Shown: positions 52,567-61,157 of the stretch, one piece after another | Layout of the letters: every line of letters starts with the position of its first letter | How positions within the stretch are numbered: the stretch's first letter is position 1 | Assembly: GCA_016787525.1 (NCBI GenBank) | Contig: JAEUUP010000129.1 | Location: 42,540 to 106,539 of the forward strand | Direction: 5' to 3' | Length of the DNA: 64,000 bases | DNA from: Saprospiraceae bacterium | GTDB taxonomy: Bacteria; Bacteroidota; Bacteroidia; Chitinophagales; Saprospiraceae | Made by a program: the position numbers and the translations under genes | The notes under the pieces: model-generated | The model's input: the letters and a program-made list of their open reading frames with translations, nothing else | Databases searched by the model: none | What the model was told of the DNA's origin: nothing

Positions 52567-54285
52567 ATGACAGAAAAGGAAATAAAATCTTTTCAAGATA
52601 AACTATTTTTATTCTTGTTAGATAAACATAATCAAGATACTAATATTCGGTTTAGAGTTCGTCAACGAAACATTGATAGGCTTAGCAAAGGCTACTGGTT
52701 TGGCGGCAATGAAAGCTATTTAGAAACCTCATTTTGGGATGGAAGCGATTACCTTCATAAAACGCCGCAAATACGTTTGGTATTTGACTATTATACTTTT
52801 GAATGGTTTTTAGAATTGGTTGCCCGTGATTCAACTGATAGAGCTTCATATTTTAGAAAATTGGCTGAACATATTGGAGGTTTTGAATTAGGAAAATATC
52901 CTGACATTTTACAAAAAAAATTACAAGGAATAGGCAATACAAATAATTGGTTGGAAACACTTGAACATTTTATTGATACGACAAAGCAAGAAATTGATAA
53001 TTATAAAAAAGAATACCCATTTGTCACTAAAAACAAAAAGAAGCCTATCATTGACATTGAGGATGAAGAATTAGAACTTGAAGATTCAAGTGCTTTTTCG
53101 CTTGAATCTTTCCAAAAAAATATCGCATATATTGAACTTTGGCGAAGCAATTTGGGAGAAGATAACCGATTGAATGTTTTAGTCCAAGCAAAAGAAATAA
53201 AACGAGACTTTGCAATTTCTCGTTTATCTATTTCTAATTTCCAAGGTATTGATAATTTACTCGTGGAAAATATTCCACTTGATGCACAATGGATTTTTCT
53301 AACAGGAAATAATGGTTTTGGCAAAACATCCGTTCTAAGAGCTATTGCAAAAGGATTGGTAGGGGATGAAGATTTCGTAAGCCCATTGGATAATAATGCA
53401 AAAATTTTTGTAAATGCAATTGCCTATAAAAAAACATTCAAGCATTTTGCACGAATGAAAGTAAAACCAATAGTGAACATCCCTTTAGCAGCTTACGGTG
53501 TGTCAAGGTTTCAATCACTCCCATTAGGTCAAGAAGAGTTTGAAAGGAGCAAACAATCAACTTATTCTCTTTTTCATGATAACGGTCAATTGATGAATAT
53601 TGAAAAAATGTTAATCAATGCAGAAAGAGATGACAAGCATTTATTTAAAAAATTAAAAGACATTATTACGTCAATAATTCCCGCCATTGCTGATATCCAA
53701 AGTAAAAAAGAAAATAAAGAACGCAAAATACGTTATTACGAGAAAGATGATGCAAATAAAGCATTCAAACCTGTATTAATTAATGAGTTAGCTGCAGGTT
53801 ACAAGAGTATTTTAAATATGGTGGGAGATATGATTATGCGCCTATCAAATGATGGGCAGTCTAAGTTAGATAGCTTAGCTGGTATAGTGTTAATAGATGA
53901 AATTGATGCTCATCTACATCCCCAATATCAATATGAATTACCTAATTTACTGTCTAAAGTTTTCCCAAAAATACAATTTATAGCAACAACTCATAGCCCA
54001 ATTCCTTTATTGGGTTTGCCTGAAGATAACAGACCTGTTATTTTCAAGGTTAATAGAACTGTTGAAGAAGGTATTACAATAGATAGATTGGACGATGATT
54101 TTGATATAAGACAGCTGAACCCAGAGGCTCTTTTAACTTCACCAATTTTTGGTTTTCAAACCTTGTTTGCGAGAGGTGCAAAAGCAAAGGACATCATTCC
54201 AACAAGTGAGTTTCAAGACGTTGTTGATATTCAAAATATCAAAAAACGACTTGAGAAACTACGTGAACAAGGTTTAGTCAAATAA
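52567..54285 (+). CDS. ptuA: Septu-type ATPase (PtuA-like)
   Basis: A 572-residue SMC/OLD-like ATPase. Walker A GNNGFGKTS is at residues 247-255 and Walker B LIDEIDAHLHPQ near 443-454, followed by FIATTHSPIPLLGL. The N-terminal 210 residues are an extra helical region, unusual for minimal PtuA. The HNH protein encoded 12 bp downstream is the expected partner in Septu anti-phage systems, where PtuA controls PtuB. The assignment is from gene pairing and motifs. It has no 10-mer and is more AT-rich than its paaZ neighbour, which fits recent acquisition. Confidence 0.78.
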   Translation: MTEKEIKSFQDKLFLFLLDKHNQDTNIRFRVRQRNIDRLSKGYWFGGNESYLETSFWDGSDYLHKTPQIRLVFDYYTFEWFLELVARDSTDRASYFRKLAEHIGGFELGKYPDILQKKLQGIGNTNNWLETLEHFIDTTKQEIDNYKKEYPFVTKNKKKPIIDIEDEELELEDSSAFSLESFQKNIAYIELWRSNLGEDNRLNVLVQAKEIKRDFAISRLSISNFQGIDNLLVENIPLDAQWIFLTGNNGFGKTSVLRAIAKGLVGDEDFVSPLDNNAKIFVNAIAYKKTFKHFARMKVKPIVNIPLAAYGVSRFQSLPLGQEEFERSKQSTYSLFHDNGQLMNIEKMLINAERDDKHLFKKLKDIITSIIPAIADIQSKKENKERKIRYYEKDDANKAFKPVLINELAAGYKSILNMVGDMIMRLSNDGQSKLDSLAGIVLIDEIDAHLHPQYQYELPNLLSKVFPKIQFIATTHSPIPLLGLPEDNRPVIFKVNRTVEEGITIDRLDDDFDIRQLNPEALLTSPIFGFQTLFARGAKAKDIIPTSEFQDVVDIQNIKKRLEKLREQGLVK

Positions 54286-54297
54286 AAAAGTTAAACT

Positions 54298-55173
54298 ATG
54301 ATAAAAGTCAAATCCTATTTTGATGATGAACCTATAGAATTATGGGAAGATGCTTCAAAAAAAAGAAATAAATCAAAGAATAATTTAGAGCGAAAAACCA
54401 AAATAGAGCAAGCTCTTTTGGAACAATCAAAACATAATTTTGATGGTGAAATTTATGGTTCAAAAATTGTCAAAAAGAAATTAAAAGAGATTTATCATTG
54501 TAAATGCGCTTTTTGTGAGAGTAATACTCATGCAGGAGCGCATAAAGATGTTGAACATTTTCGTGCAAAGTCACAATATTATTGGTTAGTTTATGAGTGG
54601 ACTAATTTATTATTGTCTTGTCAAATATGTAATAGAGATTTCAAAAAAGTACTCTTTCCATTAGTTGACGAAACTAAACGAATCACAAGTCCCCCCCTCA
54701 GTAAAAAAGGTGAATTAGATAAACAAAAATGTCATATTTTATCTGATACACTTAAAGCAGAGCAAGCATTGCTTTTACACCCCGCAATTGATGACCCTCA
54801 AAAACACATTAAATTTTCATCTGATGGTGATGTAAAAAAAATAACGTTTAAAGGTGAAAAATCTATTGAGGTTTATGGTTTAGACAGACCAGAATTGATA
54901 AAAAAACGAAAAGCATTAATCGCTGAATTTCAAGAAGATATTTGGGAAGAATATCGGCATACAGTACCTGATGAAAATAGAATAAAAATTGAGGTCACAA
55001 AAGTGATTGATAAACTTATCAAGCGCATCGAAAACCCTAATTCGGAATATATTGGATTTACTATTTCAATCCTTAACAATTTTGAAGAATTTATCATTGA
55101 TAACCAAAGTTTAGGCATCGATTTGCCTAATAAAGACATTATGCGCCAAATAGCACGTTCTATTTTACAATAA
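54298..55173 (+). CDS. ptuB: HNH endonuclease (PtuB-like)
   Basis: A 291-residue endonuclease. Zinc and catalytic motifs are CKCAFCESN, KDVEHFRAK and LLSCQICNRDFKKVLFPL, matching the PtuB/TIGR02646-type HNH family used as effector in Septu and in some retron systems. No reverse transcriptase or ncRNA is visible nearby, so the retron form is not supported. It is in an operon with the ATPase. One 10-mer at 54694 reads PPLS between the HNH domain and the C-terminal half. Confidence 0.82.
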   Translation: MIKVKSYFDDEPIELWEDASKKRNKSKNNLERKTKIEQALLEQSKHNFDGEIYGSKIVKKKLKEIYHCKCAFCESNTHAGAHKDVEHFRAKSQYYWLVYEWTNLLLSCQICNRDFKKVLFPLVDETKRITSPPLSKKGELDKQKCHILSDTLKAEQALLLHPAIDDPQKHIKFSSDGDVKKITFKGEKSIEVYGLDRPELIKKRKALIAEFQEDIWEEYRHTVPDENRIKIEVTKVIDKLIKRIENPNSEYIGFTISILNNFEEFIIDNQSLGIDLPNKDIMRQIARSILQ

Positions 55174-55190
55174 AACCATTCAAAAAAATA

Positions 55191-55946
55191 ATGAATAAAA
55201 CCCAACAAGGTCACGTCACCACAACAATAAACAACGGAATCGCCACGATTTCTTTCTTTCACCCAGCGCATAACTCATTGCCTGCCAATTTGTTAACGGC
55301 ATTAGTCACGCAAATTGAAACGGCTGGCAATGACCCCTCAGTAAAAGTCATCATTTTGCGCAGCGAGGGCGAAAAAACCTTTTGTGCAGGGGCAAGTTTC
55401 GATGAATTGAAAGCCATTCAAGATTTTGAATCGGGCAAAAAGTTCTTTTCAGGCTTTGCAAATGTCATCAACGCGATGCGTAAATGCCCCAAATTCATCA
55501 TCGGACGCATACATGGCAAGGCGGTTGGTGGTGGTGTCGGTTTGGCAGCTGCCGCCGATTACAGCATGGCAACTGTGAACGCGACGATAAAATTGAGCGA
55601 ATTAGCGATTGGTATCGGTCCATTTGTTATTGGTCCTGCCGTTGAGCGCAAAATGGGGCTTTCGGCTTTTTCGCAAATGGCGATTAATGCGACGGAGTGG
55701 TGTACAGCTGAATGGGCAAAAGAAAAAGGTTTGTTTACAGAAGTTTTTGAAACAACAGAGCGTTTAGACGCTTATATCGCCTATTTTGCTGAAAAATTGG
55801 TCAATTCAAGCCCCGAAGCCATGCGCGAACTCAAAACTGTTTTGTGGCAAGGCACTGAAAATTGGGATACATTGTTGTATGAACGGGCAGCTATAAGTGG
55901 TCGTTTGGTTTTATCGGATTTTACAAAAACGGCTATTTCAAAGTAA
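55191..55946 (+). CDS. Crotonase-family enoyl-CoA hydratase/isomerase
   Basis: A 251-residue crotonase. SEGEKTFCAGASFDEL and HGKAVGGGVGLAAAADYSMA form the oxyanion hole, and LSELAIGIGPFVIGPAVERKMG the active-site region. Its likely role is a phenylacetate-pathway hydratase or isomerase (PaaF/PaaG/PaaB-like), because paaZ lies just beyond the defence pair. The exact reaction cannot be assigned. It starts 18 bp after the HNH gene. 10-mers: 55334 in the gene, 55951 right after the stop. Confidence 0.82.
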   Translation: MNKTQQGHVTTTINNGIATISFFHPAHNSLPANLLTALVTQIETAGNDPSVKVIILRSEGEKTFCAGASFDELKAIQDFESGKKFFSGFANVINAMRKCPKFIIGRIHGKAVGGGVGLAAAADYSMATVNATIKLSELAIGIGPFVIGPAVERKMGLSAFSQMAINATEWCTAEWAKEKGLFTEVFETTERLDAYIAYFAEKLVNSSPEAMRELKTVLWQGTENWDTLLYERAAISGRLVLSDFTKTAISK

Positions 55947-55975
55947 AAAATACTGAGGGGTATTCATAAAAAGCC

Positions 55976-55983
55976 TATTTTTG
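55976..55983 (+). promoter_or_regulatory. -7 box before Uma2 gene
   Basis: TATTTTTG matches TAnnTTTG. It lies 16 bp before the ATG at 56000. No -33 element is evident. Confidence 0.35.
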
Positions 55984-55999
55984 TAAAAAATTGATTAAA

Positions 56000-56665
56000 A
56001 TGTTCGATTACGCTCAAAAAATATTAGACTCCCCTGATGCACCGCAACAGATTGAGCGATTGTATCAGACTTTGCAAGACGAGAAACAACGTCGTCACGA
56101 TTTTCGGGAATGGATTACACCGAATATCAAAGCCGAGTTTATCAATGGTGAAGTAGTGCTTCATTCGCCTGTTAAAAGGCGGCATTGGAAAACGACTGAT
56201 TTTCTGTCAAGTATTCTGAGTATTTATACACGTATTAAAAAACTGGGTACTGTTGGTACAGAAAAAGTCATGGTTGCCCTCATGCGCAATGACTACGAAC
56301 CCGATTTGGTGTTTTACACAAAAGAAAAAGCCGATAAATTCACAGATGACCAACTGCTTTTCCCTGCACCTGATTTTATTGTCGAAATTTTATCAAAAGG
56401 CACAGCGTCAAACGATAAAGGCATAAAAAAAGCGGACTATGCTGCACATGGTGTCCGCGAATATTGGATTGTTGACCCGACACGCCAACGTGTTGAACAA
56501 TACGTTCTTTTACTGCCGACTGACAAACAATACACGCCGCCAAAAACATTTGCAATAGGCGATGACATCGAAAGTCGCGTTATCGAAGGTTTTACGATTC
56601 CCGTTGAGGCTCTTTTTGATGAACAAGCCAATATTGAAGCCTTACAAAACCTCCTTGCCCAGTAG
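56000..56665 (+). CDS. Uma2-family (PD-(D/E)XK) protein
   Basis: A 221-residue protein started at the ATG at 56000 rather than the TTG nine bases before. The Uma2 restriction-endonuclease-like fold shows in EFINGEVVLHSPVKRRHWKTTDFL, DYEPDLVFYTKEKAD and PAPDFIVEILSKGTASNDKGIKKADYAAHGVREYWIVDP. The Asp and Glu-x-Leu residues would bind metal. The role of Uma2 proteins is unknown. Its TAG stop abuts the stop of the convergent GNAT gene. No 10-mer inside. Confidence 0.88.
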   Translation: MFDYAQKILDSPDAPQQIERLYQTLQDEKQRRHDFREWITPNIKAEFINGEVVLHSPVKRRHWKTTDFLSSILSIYTRIKKLGTVGTEKVMVALMRNDYEPDLVFYTKEKADKFTDDQLLFPAPDFIVEILSKGTASNDKGIKKADYAAHGVREYWIVDPTRQRVEQYVLLLPTDKQYTPPKTFAIGDDIESRVIEGFTIPVEALFDEQANIEALQNLLAQ

Positions 56666-57163
56666 CTACCAAGCATAGCGCAAAGCATACCCCTCAGTAT
56701 TGTCTTCATTGTGGTGCAAAAAACGCTCAACGTTTGTGCCGCCCATTTTTTCATAAAAATAACGTGCAGACTCATTTGCTTCGAAAACGAACAAATGAAC
56801 TCCTGTTTCGGGATAGTTCTCTTGCGCCCAATCCATTGCTTTTTGTATCAAATGTGTACCAATACCTCGCCCTTTTTGGTCGGGTCGAACGTGCAAATTG
56901 TCAATCAGCGTCCCCCATTTTTCATCATCTGCGCCGTAATTGCACACAAAACCCACTATTTCACCTTCACTTTCAGCGACTAAAATCCATTGATTTGATG
57001 CAGGATTATCAAAGCGTTTTTGCCAATGCAATCGGCGTTCTGCAAAAACATCATTGTCCAAATAGGCATCACTCAACATGCCCCTGTATGTGTTGCGCCA
57101 ACTCTCGGCGTGTAGATGTGCGATGGGTTCCGCATCACTCTCTTTTGCTATCCGATAAACCAT
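56666..57163 (-). CDS. GNAT-family N-acetyltransferase
   Basis: A 165-residue GNAT enzyme. The N-terminal YRIAKESDAEPIAHLHAESW, the beta-4 strand GTLIDNLHVRPDQKGRGIGTHLIQKAMDWA (acetyl-CoA binding) and LFVFEANESARYFYEKMGG are typical. The acceptor is unknown. Its stop codon directly adjoins the stop of the Uma2 gene. A 10-mer at 56690 encodes NTEGY near the C-terminus. Confidence 0.9.
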   Translation of the reverse strand: MVYRIAKESDAEPIAHLHAESWRNTYRGMLSDAYLDNDVFAERRLHWQKRFDNPASNQWILVAESEGEIVGFVCNYGADDEKWGTLIDNLHVRPDQKGRGIGTHLIQKAMDWAQENYPETGVHLFVFEANESARYFYEKMGGTNVERFLHHNEDNTEGYALRYAW

Positions 57164-57188
57164 TCGATTAAAATTTTATAAAAAAAAA

Positions 57189-57219
57189 CTTGCGCCAAAT
57201 ATAGAAACTTGGCGCAAGT
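57189..57219 (-). terminator. Intrinsic terminator of TonB-like gene
   Basis: 11-bp arms ACTTGCGCCAA and TTGGCGCAAGT. On the reverse strand the hairpin is followed by a T run. A 10-mer copy (57233) lies between it and the stop codon. Confidence 0.82.
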
Positions 57220-57245
57220 CTTCGTGTTTTACCCCCTCAGTAAAA

Positions 57246-57959
57246 TTACTGAATCAACTCAAATTTGACAGGCAAAGTGTATTGTACAGCGACATTTGTG
57301 CCGTTTTGTTTGCCTGCTGCCCATTTTGGCATCGCACTTACAACACGTTTTGCCTCGGCATCGAGCAATGGATTGACTCCTTTCGCTACTTCAACATCGG
57401 CGACAGAGCCGTCTTTTTCAACCACAAATCGTACGAAAACAGTGCCTTTTATGCCTTCTTCTTTAGCTTTGATAGGATATTTGATATTGTTTTTCAAGAA
57501 TTTCATCATAGCAGCATCACCACCTGGATAGCTGGGTTTGATTTCAGAAACGACAAACACATCATCTTTACCTGTTCTTTTTTTCACATTATCATTCTTA
57601 GCAGGAGCTGTCGGAGTAGCGGGCTTGGGTGTTTTCTTAGGCAAAGCAGCTGTTGTCGGCTTTGTCGCCTTGGTTGTTGTTGTGGTTTTACTCGCTGGGG
57701 TCGTTTTGCTTTTTGATGCCATTTCAGCCTCAGCTTTTGCTTTGGCGATGCTGTCTGCTTTTGCCGCCGCCATAGCCTCTGCCTCAGCTTTGGCTATCGA
57801 ATCTGCGTTAACTTGTGTCTGATTGGCCATAGACTGTGTGGCAGTGGTGTCTGCTGGCACCGCATTAGTGGCGACAGGTTTTGTTTCATTTTTGCAAGAA
57901 GCTAAAAAAATGACTCCAGAGAGTACAACGATTGGCAAATACTTGATTTTTGATTTCAT
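57246..57959 (-). CDS. TonB C-terminal domain lipoprotein
   Basis: A 237-residue envelope protein. The N-terminus MKSKIKYLPIVVLSGVIFLASC is a lipoprotein signal. An Ala/Lys/Glu- and Thr/Pro-rich spacer (residues 45-125) follows. The last 90 residues are a TonB C-terminal domain (YPGGDAAMMKFLKNNIKYPIKAKEEGIKGTVFVRFVVEKDGSVADVEV ... YTLPVKFEL). True TonB is anchored by a transmembrane helix in the inner membrane; here a lipidated Cys replaces it, so the role may differ. No ExbBD genes are seen. Confidence 0.85.
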   Translation of the reverse strand: MKSKIKYLPIVVLSGVIFLASCKNETKPVATNAVPADTTATQSMANQTQVNADSIAKAEAEAMAAAKADSIAKAKAEAEMASKSKTTPASKTTTTTKATKPTTAALPKKTPKPATPTAPAKNDNVKKRTGKDDVFVVSEIKPSYPGGDAAMMKFLKNNIKYPIKAKEEGIKGTVFVRFVVEKDGSVADVEVAKGVNPLLDAEAKRVVSAMPKWAAGKQNGTNVAVQYTLPVKFELIQ

Positions 57960-58148
57960 AATGATTTAGTTTTAAAATTTTAGAAAATAGTGCGATGATT
58001 TAATCCACAATTTAACTGTTTTTTGAGTTAAAAGGTTTCATCGGCATTCTTTAATCAGTCAAAAGGGGCACTCAATCAGTCAAATAGGTGATTCACTCAT
58101 TTTTCCTTTTTATCAAAATAAATATTACGACATTCGCATAAAAAAACG

Positions 58149-58742
58149 ATGAAACAAAAAGGTAGTTGTTTATTCTATATCATTGGTTTTCTGTTAGTTA
58201 TCGTCGGGCTGGGTTATTGCAAATATTGCGGCAGCTACGGTATGGATTTACTTCAGCGTCCGTGGGCGTACAGCACCGACAAAAATGCCAAACTATTTGT
58301 CGGCAAATGGGAGGGTTCTTTCAAAGACCCTGACAGTGTTTCCAAAAAAATCGAAGTCGAGATTTTCTTGCCTACAACCGATGATGAACGCTGGAACAAA
58401 GCATTCCGAAAAACCAGAAGACGCTCTGTGGGTACACACGAATCGAAACGTTCTTTTGATGGACGTGCAACAGTCACAAGTCCTTTGGGTACTGAAAATT
58501 ACGAAATTTGGGGTTCTTTTGAGAATACGGACTTTCGCCAATTCTCATTTCAAGTTGTCACAGAAAAAAATCTGCCTGTTGCCAATTTCTACATTCAAGG
58601 TGCGAAACCCGGTGTTTGGGAAGGCGATAAAATCAATATGACCACTGCTTTTAACTATCGAAAAGCCGATGGCACGGGTTTTTATCAAAGTTCTGACCCT
58701 CGTTTTGAGCAAAAAGCAAGTTTTACGGTGAAACGGAAATAA
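58149..58742 (+). CDS. Hypothetical membrane-anchored protein
   Basis: A 197-residue protein with an N-terminal transmembrane helix (CLFYIIGFLLVIVGLGY) and a beta-rich extracytoplasmic part (FVGKWEGSFKDPDSVSKKIEVEIFLP). I do not recognise the family. Its last 20 bases overlap the convergent VOC gene. No 10-mer inside. Confidence 0.65.
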   Translation: MKQKGSCLFYIIGFLLVIVGLGYCKYCGSYGMDLLQRPWAYSTDKNAKLFVGKWEGSFKDPDSVSKKIEVEIFLPTTDDERWNKAFRKTRRRSVGTHESKRSFDGRATVTSPLGTENYEIWGSFENTDFRQFSFQVVTEKNLPVANFYIQGAKPGVWEGDKINMTTAFNYRKADGTGFYQSSDPRFEQKASFTVKRK

Positions 58743-59133
58743 ACAAAGATTGAACCTCCAAACGATTACCGTCGGGGTCGAGCGTTTCAAATTCGTAGTA
58801 GCCATCGCCTGTTTTGCGAGGTCCCCTCAGTATGCGATAGCCTGCTTGTTGCAGTTCCTGCATTTTTTCGTCCACTTCTTGCATGGTTTTGACCTCAAAA
58901 GCGAAGTGAATCAGACCTAAATATTGCTCAACAGTATCGTTCAGATTGTTTGGAATATTCGGTCGAGACATGATTTCGAGCCTTGCACCCGACTCAAAAG
59001 TCAAAAAATAACTCTCGAATCCTGTCGTTGGATTGATGTATTTGTCATTGGCTTTTGCCCCAAAATACTGTTCGTAGTACCCCCTCAGTATTTCCAAACG
59101 ATTTGTCCAAATTGCAATGTGTTCTAATCTCAT
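58723..59133 (-). CDS. VOC-family (glyoxalase-like) protein
   Basis: A 136-residue vicinal-oxygen-chelate protein with two beta-alpha-beta-beta-beta units. The probable metal ligands are His5 (LEHIAIWTN), Glu in ARLEIMSRP, His in LIHFAFEV and the C-terminal Glu in DPDGNRLEVQ. The substrate is unknown; relatives include lactoylglutathione lyases. The gene overlaps the convergent hypothetical gene by 20 bp. 10-mers at 58824 and 59081 both read ILRG, giving EILRGYYE and ILRGPRK. Confidence 0.85.
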   Translation of the reverse strand: MRLEHIAIWTNRLEILRGYYEQYFGAKANDKYINPTTGFESYFLTFESGARLEIMSRPNIPNNLNDTVEQYLGLIHFAFEVKTMQEVDEKMQELQQAGYRILRGPRKTGDGYYEFETLDPDGNRLEVQSLFISVSP

Positions 59134-59143
59134 TTTTTTAGTT

Positions 59144-60379
59144 TTATAATTTCCAAGCTAACCAAAATAGCAATAAAATAACGAACAAAGAAAACAATTG
59201 GAAGGTCATTCTCCAAAAAACAGGCGGATTTTCAAGATTTTCACCACTTTTTGCATGACACCAAGCTAAAAACGCATCGGCAATAGGTATTTGTCCGAAA
59301 ACATATTTTTTACCCAAACCCCAATGATTAGGAAAACCAAATGCTTCGATGGCATTGCGAATGGGTTTATAAAACTCTTTTTCGCCATTTTCTGCCATGG
59401 CTCGTATGGCAACAATAGAAGCCACCGTGCCAACCTCCCAAATCACAGGTCCCGAATCTATATCACCATCTCCATCCCAATTTTTTGGATATTCTCGAAC
59501 GGCAGGTAAACCCAATTTGTAATCAATAAAATGTTGTTTGTAAAGCTCAAATTGCTGTTTTGCGAATGCTGAATCTATCAGAGGCAAAAAAGAATTTATC
59601 AGACTTTGCGAAGAGCCTCTCACGCCGCCTGTATTCACGTTCATTTGAGGGGAAAAAGAGTGTCCAATCATACCTGTTTCAGGGTCTAAATGCGTCTTGA
59701 ATCGGTTCAAAAAAGTATCAATAGCCGTTTTATACTGAGGGGGGTATATTTTGTCATGCAGCACTAAACTTGCCAAACACACAATGTTGTCGCCTTGCCA
59801 TGCACTGTTTGGGTAAGACTCCAAATAGGCATGAGGCGATGTCAAAACTGCTTTATTGATTGAATCGCATACAGTGCTAAAAGCCTTCAATACTGAGGGG
59901 TCTTTATTTTGCAATTGATTTAATTTCAAGTATTTAGCCATTAAAAAACTACTCCAACCATTATAAAATGCGCCATATTTCAAAGGCAAATTATCTGAAA
60001 ATATTGCTTTACCTTGTTCCGAATTTATTTCTGCTATACTCCATTTTATTTCTTCATTTGCTTCTTGAAACAAAGGGTGATTCGGTTTTATAAGTTCTGC
60101 AAAATCAGCCCATGCCAAGCCATACAGCACATTTGTGAATACAAAACCTTCTGGAAACAGTTGTTGCATTCTAATTCCAGCATTTTTATTATGAACCTCA
60201 TCTTTCAAATGCCGAAGTTGCGATAAAACATCCGTGTTATAAGTCGAATTTTCTTCTTGTTTATAGTTTGGCGAATAGTACATTTTGATGTTGATGTACA
60301 ATATCAACAGGATGGGTAAAAAAATAAAAAACTGAATTAACCTCTTTATAAACACCATAAAACTACGAATGATTAGCAC
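59144..60379 (-). CDS. Membrane protein with alpha/alpha-barrel, linalool dehydratase/isomerase-like
   Basis: A 411-residue protein with an N-terminal transmembrane helix (FFIFLPILLILYINIKMYY) and another at the C-terminus (FWRMTFQLFSLFVILLLFWLAW). The middle is helical and has SYPNSAWQGDNIVCLASLVLHD, DPETGMIGHSFSPQ, GGVRGSSQSLINSFLPLID and GDGDIDSGPVIWEVG. These recall the alpha/alpha-toroid of linalool dehydratase/isomerase-like proteins. I hold this only moderately and assign no reaction. It overlaps araD by 7 bp on the same strand. 10-mers at 59733 and 59891. Confidence 0.55.
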   Translation of the reverse strand: MLIIRSFMVFIKRLIQFFIFLPILLILYINIKMYYSPNYKQEENSTYNTDVLSQLRHLKDEVHNKNAGIRMQQLFPEGFVFTNVLYGLAWADFAELIKPNHPLFQEANEEIKWSIAEINSEQGKAIFSDNLPLKYGAFYNGWSSFLMAKYLKLNQLQNKDPSVLKAFSTVCDSINKAVLTSPHAYLESYPNSAWQGDNIVCLASLVLHDKIYPPQYKTAIDTFLNRFKTHLDPETGMIGHSFSPQMNVNTGGVRGSSQSLINSFLPLIDSAFAKQQFELYKQHFIDYKLGLPAVREYPKNWDGDGDIDSGPVIWEVGTVASIVAIRAMAENGEKEFYKPIRNAIEAFGFPNHWGLGKKYVFGQIPIADAFLAWCHAKSGENLENPPVFWRMTFQLFSLFVILLLFWLAWKL

Positions 60380-61077
60380 CCTTGCCCATAATACGCTCCT
60401 GCGCCATGTTTTCTGAAATAATGTTTATCCATCAAAGCCTGTTTTATCGGTGGTGTCAAAGGGTTGATTTGCAGAGTTAAAAACGCCATTTTTGCCAATT
60501 CTTCTAAAACACCTGCATTATAAACGGCTTTTTCAGCCGTTTTACCCCATGTAAAAGGACCATGACACGCTACCAATACCATCTCCACTTCTTCAGGCGA
60601 TAGATTCTCACGTTTGAAAAGGTCGAGAATTTGATTGCCTGTTTCATGCTCGTAATCGCCTTTTATCATTTCGTCACTCATCACTTCGGTCACGGGTACT
60701 GAGGGGATGAGATGGTCGGCATGGGTCGTTCCAAGATTTGGAATGGGGCGCATCGCTTGCGCCCATGCTACGGCATAAGTCGAATGTGTATGGCAAATAC
60801 CGCCGATTGTATCGAAATTTCGATACAAAAGAACATGAGTTTTGGTATCAGAAGAAGGACGTTTGGCGTTTGCTTCCACCACCCTATTGTCCAAATCTAC
60901 CAAAACGATGTCTTCGACCTTCAAATCTGAATACGGAATGCCACTCGGCTTTATCGCAATGACCCCCTCAGTACGGTCAATCGCCGACACGTTTCCGAAG
61001 GTGTAAATGGCTAATTTTTGCTTCGGAATTTCCATATTGGCCTCGTAAACAGCTTCTTTCAAATATTTTAAATTCAT
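60373..61077 (-). CDS. araD: L-ribulose-5-phosphate 4-epimerase
   Basis: A 234-residue class II aldolase-family epimerase that converts L-ribulose-5-phosphate to D-xylulose-5-phosphate. The ATG at 61077 (MNLKYLKEAVYEANMEIPKQKLAIYTFGNVSAIDR) matches the family; an upstream extension of 12 residues does not. GNVSA, KPSGIPYSDL, the zinc-binding HTHSTYAVAWAQ and HGPFTWGK are present. araB lies upstream with one gene between. araA would be expected beyond the window. 10-mers at 60697 and 60964. Confidence 0.93.
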   Translation of the reverse strand: MNLKYLKEAVYEANMEIPKQKLAIYTFGNVSAIDRTEGVIAIKPSGIPYSDLKVEDIVLVDLDNRVVEANAKRPSSDTKTHVLLYRNFDTIGGICHTHSTYAVAWAQAMRPIPNLGTTHADHLIPSVPVTEVMSDEMIKGDYEHETGNQILDLFKRENLSPEEVEMVLVACHGPFTWGKTAEKAVYNAGVLEELAKMAFLTLQINPLTPPIKQALMDKHYFRKHGAGAYYGQGC

Positions 61078-61157
61078 GACAAAAGGGTAATTTTTTATTG
61101 TTTTTTGAATCAATTAATAGAAAATGAGGAAAAAAAACGAAGGAATGATAAAGAAAT

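Noticed and set aside
52567..55173. Retron with PtuAB effectors
   Set aside because: The ATPase/HNH pair occurs in retron systems, but no reverse transcriptase or structured ncRNA is visible within 3 kb.
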